Source: Paractinoplanes deccanensis (GTDB lineage: Bacteria > Actinomycetota > Actinomycetes > Mycobacteriales > Micromonosporaceae). From it: DNA of 64,000 nt. This document shows, in pieces, positions 44,699-53,720 of this stretch (positions are counted from its first letter, which is position 1; each line of letters opens with the position of its first letter). The notes beneath the pieces were generated by a model. It was given only the letters and a program-made list of their open reading frames with translations. It had not been told where the DNA came from and searched no databases. The position numbers and the translations under genes were made by a program. The stretch covers positions 1 to 64,000 of the forward strand of contig NZ_BOMI01000028.1 in NCBI RefSeq assembly GCF_016862115.1. Direction: 5' to 3'.

Positions 44699-44999
44699 CC
44701 GCCGCCCGCCCCGCCTCTTCATCGCGCCGCACCTCCACCCGGCCATGTCCGCTCCCCCAACCGCCACCCTCGTCTCGTCGAGGCGGCGCATCAGTCTCTT
44801 TCACCCGGTCACCGCGGAAAATAAGCCGTCGACGCGACCACCGCAGCTTTCCAAAATCTTTCGTTCGCGACTTTCCCACCGCCGGCCCGCCGCCTTAAAC
44901 GCATCCACTAAGCGGGCCGTCGTGACAATACCGCGCCACGCATCTGAGCCCCTTTTCGGCGCCGAAAATCGCCATGACACCGACCGCGCCCGCACGGAC
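44699..44999. other. gap without a confident gene
   Basis: It contains AT-richer stretches and a perfect 16-bp palindrome TTTTCGGCGCCGAAAA at 44953-44968. Short frames exist on both strands (for example 44745-45053 on the plus strand) but show no codon bias, ribosome site or homology. I see no gene here; the palindrome could be an operator or part of a hairpin. Confidence 0.5.
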
Positions 45000-45235
45000 G
45001 CCGGCCCGGCACGAATAGCAACGCCACGCGCACATCGACCCCGGCCCGAATAGGCAACGCCGCGGGGCTGAGCGACCCGACACGAATAGCAACACCGCAG
45101 GGCTAAACGACCCGACACGAATAGCAACACCGCAGGGCTAAACGACCCGACACGAATGGCAACGCCGGACGGACGTCGGCCCGACACGGATAGCAACACC
45201 AGGCGGACACTGGTCCGGCACGAATGGCACAGCCG
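45000..45235. repeat. 34-36-bp non-coding tandem array
   Basis: A core CACGAATAGCAAC(A/G)CC recurs at 45010, about 45046, 45081, 45116, 45151, 45185 and 45219, so spacings of 36, 35, 35, 35, 34 and 34. The two copies at 45081 and 45116 are identical over their whole 35-bp period. The period is not a multiple of three, so any frame shifts between copies. It lies in the 3' part of the doubtful 45103-46248 frame. Confidence 0.9.
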
Positions 45236-46248
45236 CACGGACGGCGACATCGCTCCAGTGGCGCGGGACCGGCATGCGCGAGGCGGATCGCAGGGGTGTC
45301 GGGGTTGCGCACCGTGGTTCGCAAGCCTCGCCCTCTCGACAGCCTGAAGCCCGCCTGTGAACCCGGCCCGCACCGCGGGTGGACCAACACAGCGAAAACA
45401 CCCTGGCCCACGGAATCGGCGCCGACCGTAGAGCCGACGCCCACGGCGGAACCAACCTCCACCGCGGCGCCGCCTCCCGCAGATCGGGCTGCTGCCACCT
45501 GCATTTCCGGTGCGCCTGCCCACCTCAGCGTCTCGGCCGGCTCGCCCTCAACGGCTTCCGCTTCCACCGGCGCCCCGGCCGAGACGCGCGACTCAACCCC
45601 AGCTGCCGACTGGACAGCAGCCGAACCCTGCGCAGGGAACGTTTCCGCTGCTCTGACCGCCGCGCCGACCAAGCGCAGCGCCACCGGTCGGCGCGGCGAC
45701 TGGGCGCGTTCCGCGGTCACCTCACCAGCCCGCGCCGCGGACGCGTCATCAATCCGCACCGCGGGCACGTCATCAGCCTGCGCCGCCGACGTCTCACCAA
45801 TCCGGGCCACGGACGCGCCACCAGCATGCGCCGCCGACCCCTCACCATCCCACGCCACGGACCCGTCATCAGCCTGTGCCGCCGACACCTCACCAATCCG
45901 GGCCGCGGACCCGCCGCCAGCTTGCGCCGCCGACGTCTCACCAATCCGGGCCACGGGCGCGTCATCAGCTTGCGCCGCCGGCGCCGGGCGCTCGGTGTAA
46001 GTCGCCTCCTCACCCCAAATCAGCGGCGGCACCCGCTCCACCGGGTCGTGCAAACCCACCGCACCGCACTCATACGAACAGCCCCGCGCGCGGCACAGCT
46101 TCTCGGCGTGACGACGAGGGAGTCCCCAGCGCCGCCGACGCTCGTGATCGGCCCGGAACCTCTCCTGCGCCGGGGAATAACGGCGCGACTTCGTCCGGTC
46201 GCGCATCGCGGCCATCTGCGACCTGGAGAAGAGTCCGGGCTGTCTCAT
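45103..46248 (-). CDS. unknown protein with conserved-looking N-terminus and 48-bp repeat region
   Basis: Start chosen at ATG 46248 (MRQPGLFSRSQMAAMRDRTK). The first ~55 residues continue SRRYSPAQERFRADHERRRR, WGLPRRHAEKLC and resemble short actinobacterial proteins of unknown function (from memory). After ERVPPLIWGEEATYTERP the sequence becomes Ala/Gly/Asp-rich, with 16-residue repeats (residues about 93-172) and then low-complexity tails running into the 35-bp array. The true gene may be only the N-terminal part, with the rest being repeat-extended read-through. Confidence refers to a gene starting here; its 3' end is uncertain. Confidence 0.45.
   Translation of the reverse strand: MRQPGLFSRSQMAAMRDRTKSRRYSPAQERFRADHERRRRWGLPRRHAEKLCRARGCSYECGAVGLHDPVERVPPLIWGEEATYTERPAPAAQADDAPVARIGETSAAQAGGGSAARIGEVSAAQADDGSVAWDGEGSAAHAGGASVARIGETSAAQADDVPAVRIDDASAARAGEVTAERAQSPRRPVALRLVGAAVRAAETFPAQGSAAVQSAAGVESRVSAGAPVEAEAVEGEPAETLRWAGAPEMQVAAARSAGGGAAVEVGSAVGVGSTVGADSVGQGVFAVLVHPRCGPGSQAGFRLSRGRGLRTTVRNPDTPAIRLAHAGPAPLERCRRPCGCAIRAGPVSAWCCYPCRADVRPALPFVSGRLALRCCYSCRVV
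45733..45972. repeat. 48-bp in-frame tandem repeat
   Basis: Four contiguous 48-bp units (45781, 45829, 45877, 45925), plus a diverged one from 45733, all contain CGCCGCCGAC and, mostly, CTCACCAATCCGGGCCAC. On the minus strand each encodes sixteen residues of the form DDGSVARIGETSAAQA. Confidence 0.9.
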
Positions 46249-46277
46249 AAACCATTTTCCCGCACCGCAGAGATCAC

Positions 46278-46487
46278 ATGCAAAAGAAGGATCATGCCAA
46301 TCCAAAGAATCATCGGCGTGCCAACCAGAAAAAGCGGCTTGCCGCGGAGAATACGCGCCTGATAGCGTTACTTCACGCCTACCAAGAAGGTCGGCTGTCA
46401 ACGAAGCGGTGCGCCTTGGATGAATTCGTAATGCGGGAGCGCAGGGGGACTTCAGCCCTTCTCGCCGCGCAGATCATGGCAGGGTGA
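46278..46487 (+). CDS. possible small protein (69 aa) in an AT-richer patch
   Basis: MQKKDHANPKNHRRANQKKR, LAAENTRLIALLHAYQEGRL and LDEFVMRERRGTSALLAAQI reads like a helical basic protein. Its third codon positions are much less GC-rich than in neighbouring genes, and the ribosome site is weak. It lies divergently next to the 46248 start. It may be a foreign small gene or an accidental frame. Confidence 0.3.
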   Translation: MQKKDHANPKNHRRANQKKRLAAENTRLIALLHAYQEGRLSTKRCALDEFVMRERRGTSALLAAQIMAG

Positions 46488-46837
46488 GGCGGCTCTGCCA
46501 GACACGACGCGGCCAGGCGAAAGGCGACGTGCTCACCCCGTTCACGCGGCCGGTGCGGGGTGCAAGACCCGCAGAGCAGGCCGTCGACAGGCACGAGAGG
46601 CCAAGCCGAAGTCCGGCGCCGGACTTTCCGGTGGCGGCCGACGGGTGGAGCAAGGCGGCCACGTCACGGCAAGGCCGGCACGTCGAGGGAGGACAGGGTC
46701 ACGGCGTTCACAACGGAACACCGGCACGTCGCGGGGAAGGCTCGGCAGATCCAGCACATCCCGTCACCATGCGGCGGCGGCATGAGGGCGCGTCGCGGCC
46801 GGCGGGAGAGCGTGGTCAAGACACGGTGGTGTGGCCG
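46488..46837. other. 350-bp gap without a recognised gene
   Basis: It follows the small 46487 frame and precedes the 3' end of the FtsX permease. Frames on both strands are low-complexity and lack homology or start signals. No ATP-binding cassette gene, which would be expected next to the permeases, is present. Confidence 0.5.
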
Positions 46838-49783
46838 TCAGCGGATCTCGCGCAAGGTTCGGTGGCCCGCTGTCCACGCGACGGTGGCCAAGACGGCGGC
46901 TGTGGCGACTCCGGTAACGGTGAAGACGATGGGGCTGGGCCACGACGACAGCGGCAGGTTGGGGTGGGTCAAGCCGGCCAGCGGCAGCGCCCAGCCGGTC
47001 AGCCACCAGCCCAGGGCGGCGATTCCCATGCCGGCGAGGACGGCGACCGCTACCAGGACGGGGTAGGTCCACAGCGTGGCCTGGCGCAGGGCGGCGCGGC
47101 TCAGGCCTTGCGCTCGCAGGGCCGACAGGTCCTCCACGCGGCGGGCGCGGTCGACCGACGCCGACAGGATCAGGGCGCCCGCGGCCAGGGCGGTGGCCAG
47201 GACGGCGACGATCACGTAGAACCACAGCGCTATCGCGGGGCCCTGGTTGTCGAGGCGGGCGCGGACCTGGGTGGTGCGTTCGTCGCCGGTGACCACCAGG
47301 CCGTTGGCTTCCAGGCGGGTGATGATGTCGGCGGGGGCCTTGTCGTTGAGCCACACCTGGGCGCCGCTCGTCCGGGCGCCGTCGGTGGCCAGGCGGTCGG
47401 CGTAGTCCAGGTCGGCCAGGACGGCGGGGGCGCCGCCGCCGGGGATGGCGGGCAGCGTGCGGGCCACCGTGACGGGGATGTCGCGGGCGTCGAGGCCGTT
47501 GATGCTTGTGACGGCGGTCAGGCCGGCCGTGGCGATCGGCAGCGGCCACGGTGCGGTGGCGGGTTGCACGTACAGGCCCGAGGGGAGGCCGTTCAGGCTT
47601 GTCACCTCGATCTTCAGACCGTCGGGGGTCGCGGCGGCGGTGCCACCCTCGGCGGCCCGCCACGCGGGGGACTTCAGCGTGTGTACGGTCAACCGGCCGG
47701 CCACGTCGAGGGTGCCCTGGCCGCCGGCCAGCCGCAGGGTGTTGAGTGTGCAGCCGCCGGCGCAGCCGGGCACCGGCTGGGCGTACGTGTGCCGGCCGTT
47801 GCGCACCACCCCGAAGGGCACCACCTCGTCGTCGCCGCCGTGCGAAGGCGACAGCACAACCGTGAGGGTGACCGTCTTGCCGGGGGCGAAATCGGCGGCC
47901 GTGATGTCGAGCGTGACCTTATCGCCACGGAACTCGACCGGTGGCGCGGCGGTGGGGCGCAGCGCTCCGGTGGGGACGGACGGGCCCAGGGCCACAGTGC
48001 CGAGCCGGGTGGTGTCGACGGCCAGCATCGTGGGGCGGCCCGGGTCGGTGGAGAGCCGCACGGCCGCCATGGCGTACGCGCCCGACGGGTCGGCCGTGCG
48101 GACGGCGTGCAGCAGGTTCTGCCGGCCCGTGGCGGCGACCGAGAGGACCCGGTACGCGCCGGTGCCGACCTCGGCCTGCACGGTCCGGCCGCGGGCCGCC
48201 ACGTCGACCGCCGCCGAGGCGTAGCCGATCACCGCGACCGCCGCCGTGAGCAGGGCGAACAGGCGGGCCGCACCGGGGCGGCGGGAGAGCTGGAAGCCGG
48301 CCAGGGCGGCACCGAGCCGGCCGCCGCGCAGCGCGCGCCGGGCCAGCACGGTCGCCCACGGCAGCAGCAGGCGAGCGACGACCAGCGCGGCTGCGATGAC
48401 GATGAGCGCGGCGGCGAACGTGCCGACGCCGAGCAGGTCGGCGGAGAGCTGCACGGTGGCCACCGCCGCGAGGAGCACCACCACGGCCTCGGCGGCGACC
48501 GCCCGGGCGCTGCCCCGCACCGCGGGCGCCCGGCGCAGCAGCTCGGCGACCGGGGTGCCGATCTGGCGGCGTTCGGCCAGCAGGGCCGTCAGGACGGCCG
48601 CCCCGGCGGCGACGGGGGCCCAGCGCAGCGAGCCGATGCCCGGGTCGGCGCCGACGCCGGGGAAGCGCCAGGCGGCGAAGGCGTTGACCAGCAGCTGCCC
48701 GGCGACGCAGCCGGCGATCGCACCGGCCACGATGGACACCACGTTCTCGCCGGTCGCCAGCCACCAGCGCTGGCCCCAGCGGGCGCCGCGCAGCGCGACC
48801 ACGGCGAGCTCGGGGCGGCGGCCCTCGGTGCCGTAGCCGACCGCCAGGAAGATCGTCAGGCAGGCGAGCAGCACCAGGGCCACGGCGAGCACCGGCACGA
48901 TGCGGTGCGCGGCGCGGCGGCCCTCGTCGATGCGGGTGAGCAGGCCGGGCAGGCCCGAGCGCAGCTCGACCCCGGCGCCCAGGTCGGTGACCGCGGCCTG
49001 CAACCCGGTGAGGCCGGCGCGCAGGGCGGGCAGCCGGTCGACGTCGAGGGCGCCGGGACCGGCGTACGCGTCCAGGCTCGTCTCCATGGCCCCGTGGTTC
49101 ATGGCGCGCAGCGAGGCGTTGGTGACGAAGGCCGGCTCGCCGGGCCGGTCGCCGGAGTCCGGGCCGAAGTAGTTGTGCGTGCCCCAGTAGAGGGCGGTGG
49201 GGTCGGCCGGGCGGTAGAGGCCGGCCACCAGGAACTGCTTCGGCGTGCCGGCGGGCACGTAGTCGGGGGCGCGCGGGTCCGGGCGCACCGCGAAGGTCAG
49301 CGTGATGGAGTCGCCGGGAGCGAGGCGCAGCCGGCGGCCGGTCTCCTCGCCGAGCACGACGTCGCCCTCGGCGATCGCGCAGCGGCCGGCCGTCATCGTC
49401 AGGTGCGCGCAGGCGTCCTGGCGGTAGACGAACCGGGTGCGGTTGCGGTTGTCCGGCTCGATGCCGAGCGTGGGGTATTCGGCGGAGTAGACGTAGTCGA
49501 AGCCGTGCAGGCCGGTCAGCGTGGCACCGGTGCGGGTCAGGTCGACGTCGGCGGGGGTGGAGCCGGGCGCGTCCTCGCGGTGGTCGAGCAGCCGGGTGGT
49601 CAGCTCGAGCGCCCGTTCGGCCGGGCTCGACGTCTCGACCTGCCCGGCCGCGACCGCCCGGTCGGCGGCGCGCAGGTAGGCGGGGGCGGCGACCGCGGCG
49701 GCCACGCCGAACAGCGACAGCAGGGCGATGACGAGGGCCTGCCCGCGCCGGTTCCAGACCATCGCGAGGACGAGGGCGATCAT
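46838..49783 (-). CDS. FtsX-type ABC permease (MacB-like), second of a pair
   Basis: 981 residues from ATG 49783. A first helix (VIALLSLFGVAAAVAAPAYL) is followed by a ~270-residue extracytoplasmic domain, then helices with FtsX-like loops (LLACLTIFLAVGYGTEGRRP, ALRGARWGQRWWLATGENVV). A second extracytoplasmic domain and a C-terminal helix bundle end in DRARRVEDLSALRAQGLSRA and TAGHRTLREIR. Such permeases act with an ATPase to move lipids, lipoproteins or peptides, or to drive envelope signalling. Its start overlaps the upstream permease stop by 4 bp, so the two form a heterodimer-like pair. Confidence 0.88.
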   Translation of the reverse strand: MIALVLAMVWNRRGQALVIALLSLFGVAAAVAAPAYLRAADRAVAAGQVETSSPAERALELTTRLLDHREDAPGSTPADVDLTRTGATLTGLHGFDYVYSAEYPTLGIEPDNRNRTRFVYRQDACAHLTMTAGRCAIAEGDVVLGEETGRRLRLAPGDSITLTFAVRPDPRAPDYVPAGTPKQFLVAGLYRPADPTALYWGTHNYFGPDSGDRPGEPAFVTNASLRAMNHGAMETSLDAYAGPGALDVDRLPALRAGLTGLQAAVTDLGAGVELRSGLPGLLTRIDEGRRAAHRIVPVLAVALVLLACLTIFLAVGYGTEGRRPELAVVALRGARWGQRWWLATGENVVSIVAGAIAGCVAGQLLVNAFAAWRFPGVGADPGIGSLRWAPVAAGAAVLTALLAERRQIGTPVAELLRRAPAVRGSARAVAAEAVVVLLAAVATVQLSADLLGVGTFAAALIVIAAALVVARLLLPWATVLARRALRGGRLGAALAGFQLSRRPGAARLFALLTAAVAVIGYASAAVDVAARGRTVQAEVGTGAYRVLSVAATGRQNLLHAVRTADPSGAYAMAAVRLSTDPGRPTMLAVDTTRLGTVALGPSVPTGALRPTAAPPVEFRGDKVTLDITAADFAPGKTVTLTVVLSPSHGGDDEVVPFGVVRNGRHTYAQPVPGCAGGCTLNTLRLAGGQGTLDVAGRLTVHTLKSPAWRAAEGGTAAATPDGLKIEVTSLNGLPSGLYVQPATAPWPLPIATAGLTAVTSINGLDARDIPVTVARTLPAIPGGGAPAVLADLDYADRLATDGARTSGAQVWLNDKAPADIITRLEANGLVVTGDERTTQVRARLDNQGPAIALWFYVIVAVLATALAAGALILSASVDRARRVEDLSALRAQGLSRAALRQATLWTYPVLVAVAVLAGMGIAALGWWLTGWALPLAGLTHPNLPLSSWPSPIVFTVTGVATAAVLATVAWTAGHRTLREIR

Positions 49784-52701
49784 GCGAGGCCTCCCCGCAG
49801 GCGGCGCGCGGAGAGCCAGGCGGTCACGCCGAGCACGGCGAGCCCGGCGACGGCGGCCACGGCGAGCGGGCCGGGGCCGAGGGCTGCCGGTGGCGGCAGG
49901 ACGCGCCAGCCGTCGGCGAACGGGGGCGCGGTGACGTCGGCTACCGGGCGGGCCACGAGCGCGGCCACGACGCCGCCGCACACGCCGGCGACGACGAGGG
50001 CGGCCTGCCCGGCGTACCCGATGGCCAGCGCCGTGGCCCGCGGAAGACCCTGGGCGCGCAGCGCCCGCAGCTGGCCGAGCTGGCTCTCGCGCTCGGCCGA
50101 CGAGGCGATCGCGACCAGCGTGCCGGCGACCAGCAGCGCGACGGCGACGGTGAAGAGACCGAACGGCGCGGTGACGACGCCGCCCTCCCCCGCGAGCTGC
50201 TCGGCGCGGCCGTCGGCGGTGCGGTCGGCGAGCACGGGCAGCCCGATCGCGTCGACCACCGCGGCGGGCGCGTCGCGGGTCAGCCAGACCTGGAAGGTGC
50301 CGCCCTGGTCGCCGGCGCCGGCGAGGCGGCGGGCCGCGTCGAGGTCGGTGAGCACGCCGGCGCGGCCGAGCACGGGCAGCACGCCGGTGGTGGCGACGAC
50401 GCGCACGGGGGTGGCGGGGTCGCCGAAGCGGTCGAGCGACGCGTCGTCGAACTGCCAGGTGCTCGGGCGCTCGCCGGCCAGCACGATGGGCAGCGGCAGC
50501 GGGGTGTCCACCGCGTACACCTCGGTGCCCGCGTCGCCGGCCGGGCCGACGGTGAGCCGCAGGCCGTCGCCGGCGGCCCGGACCCGCAGCGCGGCGCCGG
50601 TGAAGTCGGGCCGCCAGCGCGTGACGTCGGCGAGCTGCGCTCCGGTCAGGACGGTCCGGGCGGAGTCGGCGAGGCCGCGGATGGTGAGCGAGCCGTCGTC
50701 CGACCCGGCCGGCGTGTAGAGCTGGAAGCTGACCAGGCGGCAGCCGGGGGCGGCCGCGCAGGCGGGCACGGCGGCGGTGACGCTCTGGGCGCCGCGGCGG
50801 ATGCCCCGGAACTCGACCTTCACGCCCTCGCCGGTCGCCTCCTGTTGCAGCACCGCCCCGAGCAGGGTGGTCGTACGGCGCTCGCTGTCGACCCGGACCG
50901 TCAGCCGGTCCCCGGTGATCAGCGGCCACGGCGACGGGCTCGCCGAGAAGTAGGACCGGCCGCCGGTGGCCACCGCGGCGTACCGGCTCGAGTCGACGGC
51001 CAGCACGGGCGGGTTGCTCGCGGTGTCGACGACGGCGGCCATGGCGTGCCGCCCGCTCGGGTCGGCCCTGCGTACGGCGTACAGGAGCTGGGTCCTCGAC
51101 TGTGCCGTCACGGTGAGCACCCGGGCGGCGCCGAGCTCGGCATCGGCCCGGTCCGACCGCTCCGCGCGCCCCGCCGCGAAGACGCCCACGGTCAGGCCCA
51201 CCATGGCGATCGCCACGACCGCCAGCGCGAAGACGCGGTCGGCGCCCGGCTGGCGCGACATCTGCACCGCGGCCAGGCCGAGCCGCAGGCGCCCGGCCCG
51301 CAGCGCCACCGCGCCCACCCGGTCGGCGGTCCACCGCAGCAGCCGGGCCAGCACCAGGCCCACCGCGAGCGCCACCATCGCCGGCGCCGCCACGCCGAAG
51401 CCGCTGCCGCCGCTGCGCGCCTGGAACACGGCCCCCGCCGCGAGCGCGACCAGCGCGACGTCGACGACACCGGAGCGCCAGTCGTGCCGGTGCGAAGGCA
51501 CCCGGCGCAGCAGCGCCACCACCGGCGCGCGGGTAGCGATGGCGTCCACCGCGACCAGCACGAGAAGCCCCACCAGCGTCACCGCCAGCACCGCCGCGAG
51601 CGACAGCAGGGCCGCCATCCACCACTCGGCCGGCACCGGCCGGCCCCCGGCGACCGGCCACGCGACCAGCGGCCCGGCCAGCCAGCCGAGCACGGCGCCG
51701 CCGGTCAGCGGGACGAGATGTTGCCCGGCCGCGAGACGCAGAATGCCGCCCCGGGTGCTGCCGCGCAGCTTGAGCAGGCCGGCGTCGGCGCGCCTGTCCC
51801 GCCCGGTGAAGCGCCCGGCCAGCCCGATCGCGAACCACGCCAGCAGCAGCGCCTGCCCGGCGGCGACGAGCACGCCCTCGGCCACCGCGATCCGCGACCC
51901 GCGCACCTTGTCGACCAACTCGCCGGTGGGCGCGTCCAGGTCGATCTGGGCGGCCGCGAAACTGGGCCGGGCGTCGTTGACGACCCCGTTGAGGTCGTAG
52001 CCGCCGTCGCCGCGCAGCAGCGGCACCGGCACGTCGAGACCCCAGGCCAGGACGGCCTCGTCGAGCTGCGGCGCGCGGAAGGTGTCGAGCGGGGTGAAGA
52101 ACGGGTCGAGCGAGCCCTGCGACCGGAAGAGCTGGTCGGTCCAGTACGGGCCGTTCGGCTCGCGCGGCTGGTAGACGCCGGTGACGCGGAACCGCACCGG
52201 CGTGGCGGCCCGCACCGACCGGGCCTCGAACGTGTCGCCGGGTGCCAGGCCCAGCCGGCGGGCGGCGTCCGCGCTGATCGCCGCGTCGTTCGCCGCCGCC
52301 GGGCAGGTGCCGGTGAGGCGTACGTGGTCGCAGAACCCGTCCCGGTAGGCCGCGGGCATGCCGGAGGCGGCGCCCGGCTGGTCGCGGTAGATGTAGGTCA
52401 TGTCGGCGGCGAGCCCGAGCACCGGGCGGCCCTCGGGCAGCCGCAGCAGGCCGCGCACGGTGGCGGCGTACGAGTCGAGGGCGCGGCGCGGATCGCCGGC
52501 GACCTCGCCCGCGCGGTGGGCGAGGATGACGTGCTGCGCGGCCGGGGCGTTGCGGACGTCGGTGTCCGCGGCGCGGGAGGCGACCGTCAGCCCGTACCAG
52601 CAGGCGGCGGACGCCACGGTGGCCGCCAGCGTGGCCAGCAGCAGCACGAGGAACGCCTGACCGGAGCGCCGTCGCACGGCACCCAAGCTCACGTCGTACA
52701 T
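49780..52701 (-). CDS. FtsX-type ABC permease (MacB-like), first of a pair
   Basis: 973 residues from ATG 52701 (MYDVSLGAVRRRSGQAFLVL). It has the same architecture as its downstream partner: N-terminal helix, large extracytoplasmic domain, FtsX bundle (LLAWFAIGLAGRFTGRDRRA, LLKLRGSTRGGILRLAAGQH), second outer domain and a C-terminal bundle (ERESQLGQLRALRAQGLPRA). The partners are paralogous and coupled by ATGA. No ATPase gene is in the window. Confidence 0.87.
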   Translation of the reverse strand: MYDVSLGAVRRRSGQAFLVLLLATLAATVASAACWYGLTVASRAADTDVRNAPAAQHVILAHRAGEVAGDPRRALDSYAATVRGLLRLPEGRPVLGLAADMTYIYRDQPGAASGMPAAYRDGFCDHVRLTGTCPAAANDAAISADAARRLGLAPGDTFEARSVRAATPVRFRVTGVYQPREPNGPYWTDQLFRSQGSLDPFFTPLDTFRAPQLDEAVLAWGLDVPVPLLRGDGGYDLNGVVNDARPSFAAAQIDLDAPTGELVDKVRGSRIAVAEGVLVAAGQALLLAWFAIGLAGRFTGRDRRADAGLLKLRGSTRGGILRLAAGQHLVPLTGGAVLGWLAGPLVAWPVAGGRPVPAEWWMAALLSLAAVLAVTLVGLLVLVAVDAIATRAPVVALLRRVPSHRHDWRSGVVDVALVALAAGAVFQARSGGSGFGVAAPAMVALAVGLVLARLLRWTADRVGAVALRAGRLRLGLAAVQMSRQPGADRVFALAVVAIAMVGLTVGVFAAGRAERSDRADAELGAARVLTVTAQSRTQLLYAVRRADPSGRHAMAAVVDTASNPPVLAVDSSRYAAVATGGRSYFSASPSPWPLITGDRLTVRVDSERRTTTLLGAVLQQEATGEGVKVEFRGIRRGAQSVTAAVPACAAAPGCRLVSFQLYTPAGSDDGSLTIRGLADSARTVLTGAQLADVTRWRPDFTGAALRVRAAGDGLRLTVGPAGDAGTEVYAVDTPLPLPIVLAGERPSTWQFDDASLDRFGDPATPVRVVATTGVLPVLGRAGVLTDLDAARRLAGAGDQGGTFQVWLTRDAPAAVVDAIGLPVLADRTADGRAEQLAGEGGVVTAPFGLFTVAVALLVAGTLVAIASSAERESQLGQLRALRAQGLPRATALAIGYAGQAALVVAGVCGGVVAALVARPVADVTAPPFADGWRVLPPPAALGPGPLAVAAVAGLAVLGVTAWLSARRLRGGLA

Positions 52702-52823
52702 CGGCCCTGCTCCCCCGTCACCGCAATCCTCAGACACTCTCGTCCGGCGGCGAGGCCAAGCCAACCCTCGATGCGAACCCGTTACCCCCGGCGGGCGGAC
52801 GCGGAGGCACTACGGTGGGCCTC

Positions 52824-53693
52824 ATGAGCGTGAGTTTCGGGGTGTTCGTGCCGCAGGGCTGGAAGATGGACCTGGTCGAGATCGCCGACCCGGAGGAGCA
52901 GTACGAGGCGATGACCGCCGTCGCGCGGGTGGCCGACGCCGGGCCGTGGGATTCGATCTGGCTGTACGACCACCTGCACACGTGGCCCGAGCCGACCATG
53001 AACACGACCTTCGAGTGCTGGACCGCCACGTCCACGCTGGCCCGCGACACCAGCCGGGTCAACATCGGCCAGATGGTGGGCTGCAACGGCTACCGGCAGC
53101 CTTCCCTGTACGCCAAGATCGCGTCGACGGTCGACGTGGCGAGCAAGGGCCGGCTGTACGCGGGCCTGGGCGCCGGCTGGTACGAGCACGAGTGGAAGGC
53201 GTACGGCTACCGGTGGGAGGACGTGCCCACCCGGATGGCCGAGTTCCGCGAGGCCGTCGAGATCATTCACAAGATGTGGACCGAGGACCGCCCGGTCTTC
53301 CAGGGCAAGCACTACTCGATCGACGCGCCGATCAACCAGCCGCGGCGCAAGCCGTCGTTCTGGCTCGGCGGCGGCGGCGAGAAGGTCACCCTCAAGCTGG
53401 TGGCGCAGTACGCGGACGGCTGCAACGTCGGCGCCGGCGACCCGGCCCTGGTGCGGCACAAGCTCGGCGTCCTGCGCGAGCACTGCGAGCGCCTCGGCCG
53501 CGACTACTCGCGGATCCGCAAGTCGACCACCATCGAGCTGGACCTGACCCAGTCCACGAAGGACACCATCGGCCACGTCGAGCGCCTCGCCGAGGCCGGC
53601 GCCGACTACGTGCTCTTCTACATCCCGCGGGTCGCCTACGACCACAGCCACCTGCTGCGCCTGGCCGAGGAGGTCGTCCCGCAGTTCTCATAG
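52824..53693 (+). CDS. LLM-class F420-dependent oxidoreductase
   Basis: 289 residues from ATG 52824. FGVFVPQGWKMDLVEIADPE, WDSIWLYDHLHTWPEPTMNT, FECWTATSTLARDTSRVNIG, RLYAGLGAGWYEHEWKAYGY and KPSFWLGGGGEKVTLKLVAQ match the F420-dependent branch (TIGR03560-like). The substrate is unknown. It is 27 bp upstream of the ArsR gene. Confidence 0.9.
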   Translation: MSVSFGVFVPQGWKMDLVEIADPEEQYEAMTAVARVADAGPWDSIWLYDHLHTWPEPTMNTTFECWTATSTLARDTSRVNIGQMVGCNGYRQPSLYAKIASTVDVASKGRLYAGLGAGWYEHEWKAYGYRWEDVPTRMAEFREAVEIIHKMWTEDRPVFQGKHYSIDAPINQPRRKPSFWLGGGGEKVTLKLVAQYADGCNVGAGDPALVRHKLGVLREHCERLGRDYSRIRKSTTIELDLTQSTKDTIGHVERLAEAGADYVLFYIPRVAYDHSHLLRLAEEVVPQFS

Positions 53694-53711
53694 TTCAGCG
53701 TTCGCTGTACT
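53692..53711. promoter_or_regulatory. candidate ArsR operator before the metal-efflux pair
   Basis: AGTTCAGCGTTCGCTGTACT contains the inverted repeat CAGCG-TT-CGCTG with matching flanks (AGT...ACT). It ends 9 bp before the ArsR start, overlapping the stop of the upstream LLM gene. Position and symmetry fit autorepression by the metal sensor. Confidence 0.6.
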
Positions 53712-53720
53712 GTCGGGGTC

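Noticed and set aside
44745-45053. 102-aa plus-strand frame
   Set aside because: No homology, no ribosome site, atypical composition, and its end runs into the non-coding repeat array.
45000-45235. Regular ~35-bp repeats resembling a CRISPR array
   Set aside because: Units are contiguous with no unique spacers, repeats are not dyad-like, and no cas gene is present.
46484-50719. 1411-aa plus-strand frame
   Set aside because: It is the antisense shadow of the FtsX permease genes, with Gly/Gln/Arg-rich nonsense composition and no conserved segment.
46838-51838. 1666-aa fusion of the two permeases in one frame
   Set aside because: The upstream part is an out-of-frame shadow of the first permease; the real start is the ATG at 49783 that overlaps the first permease's stop.
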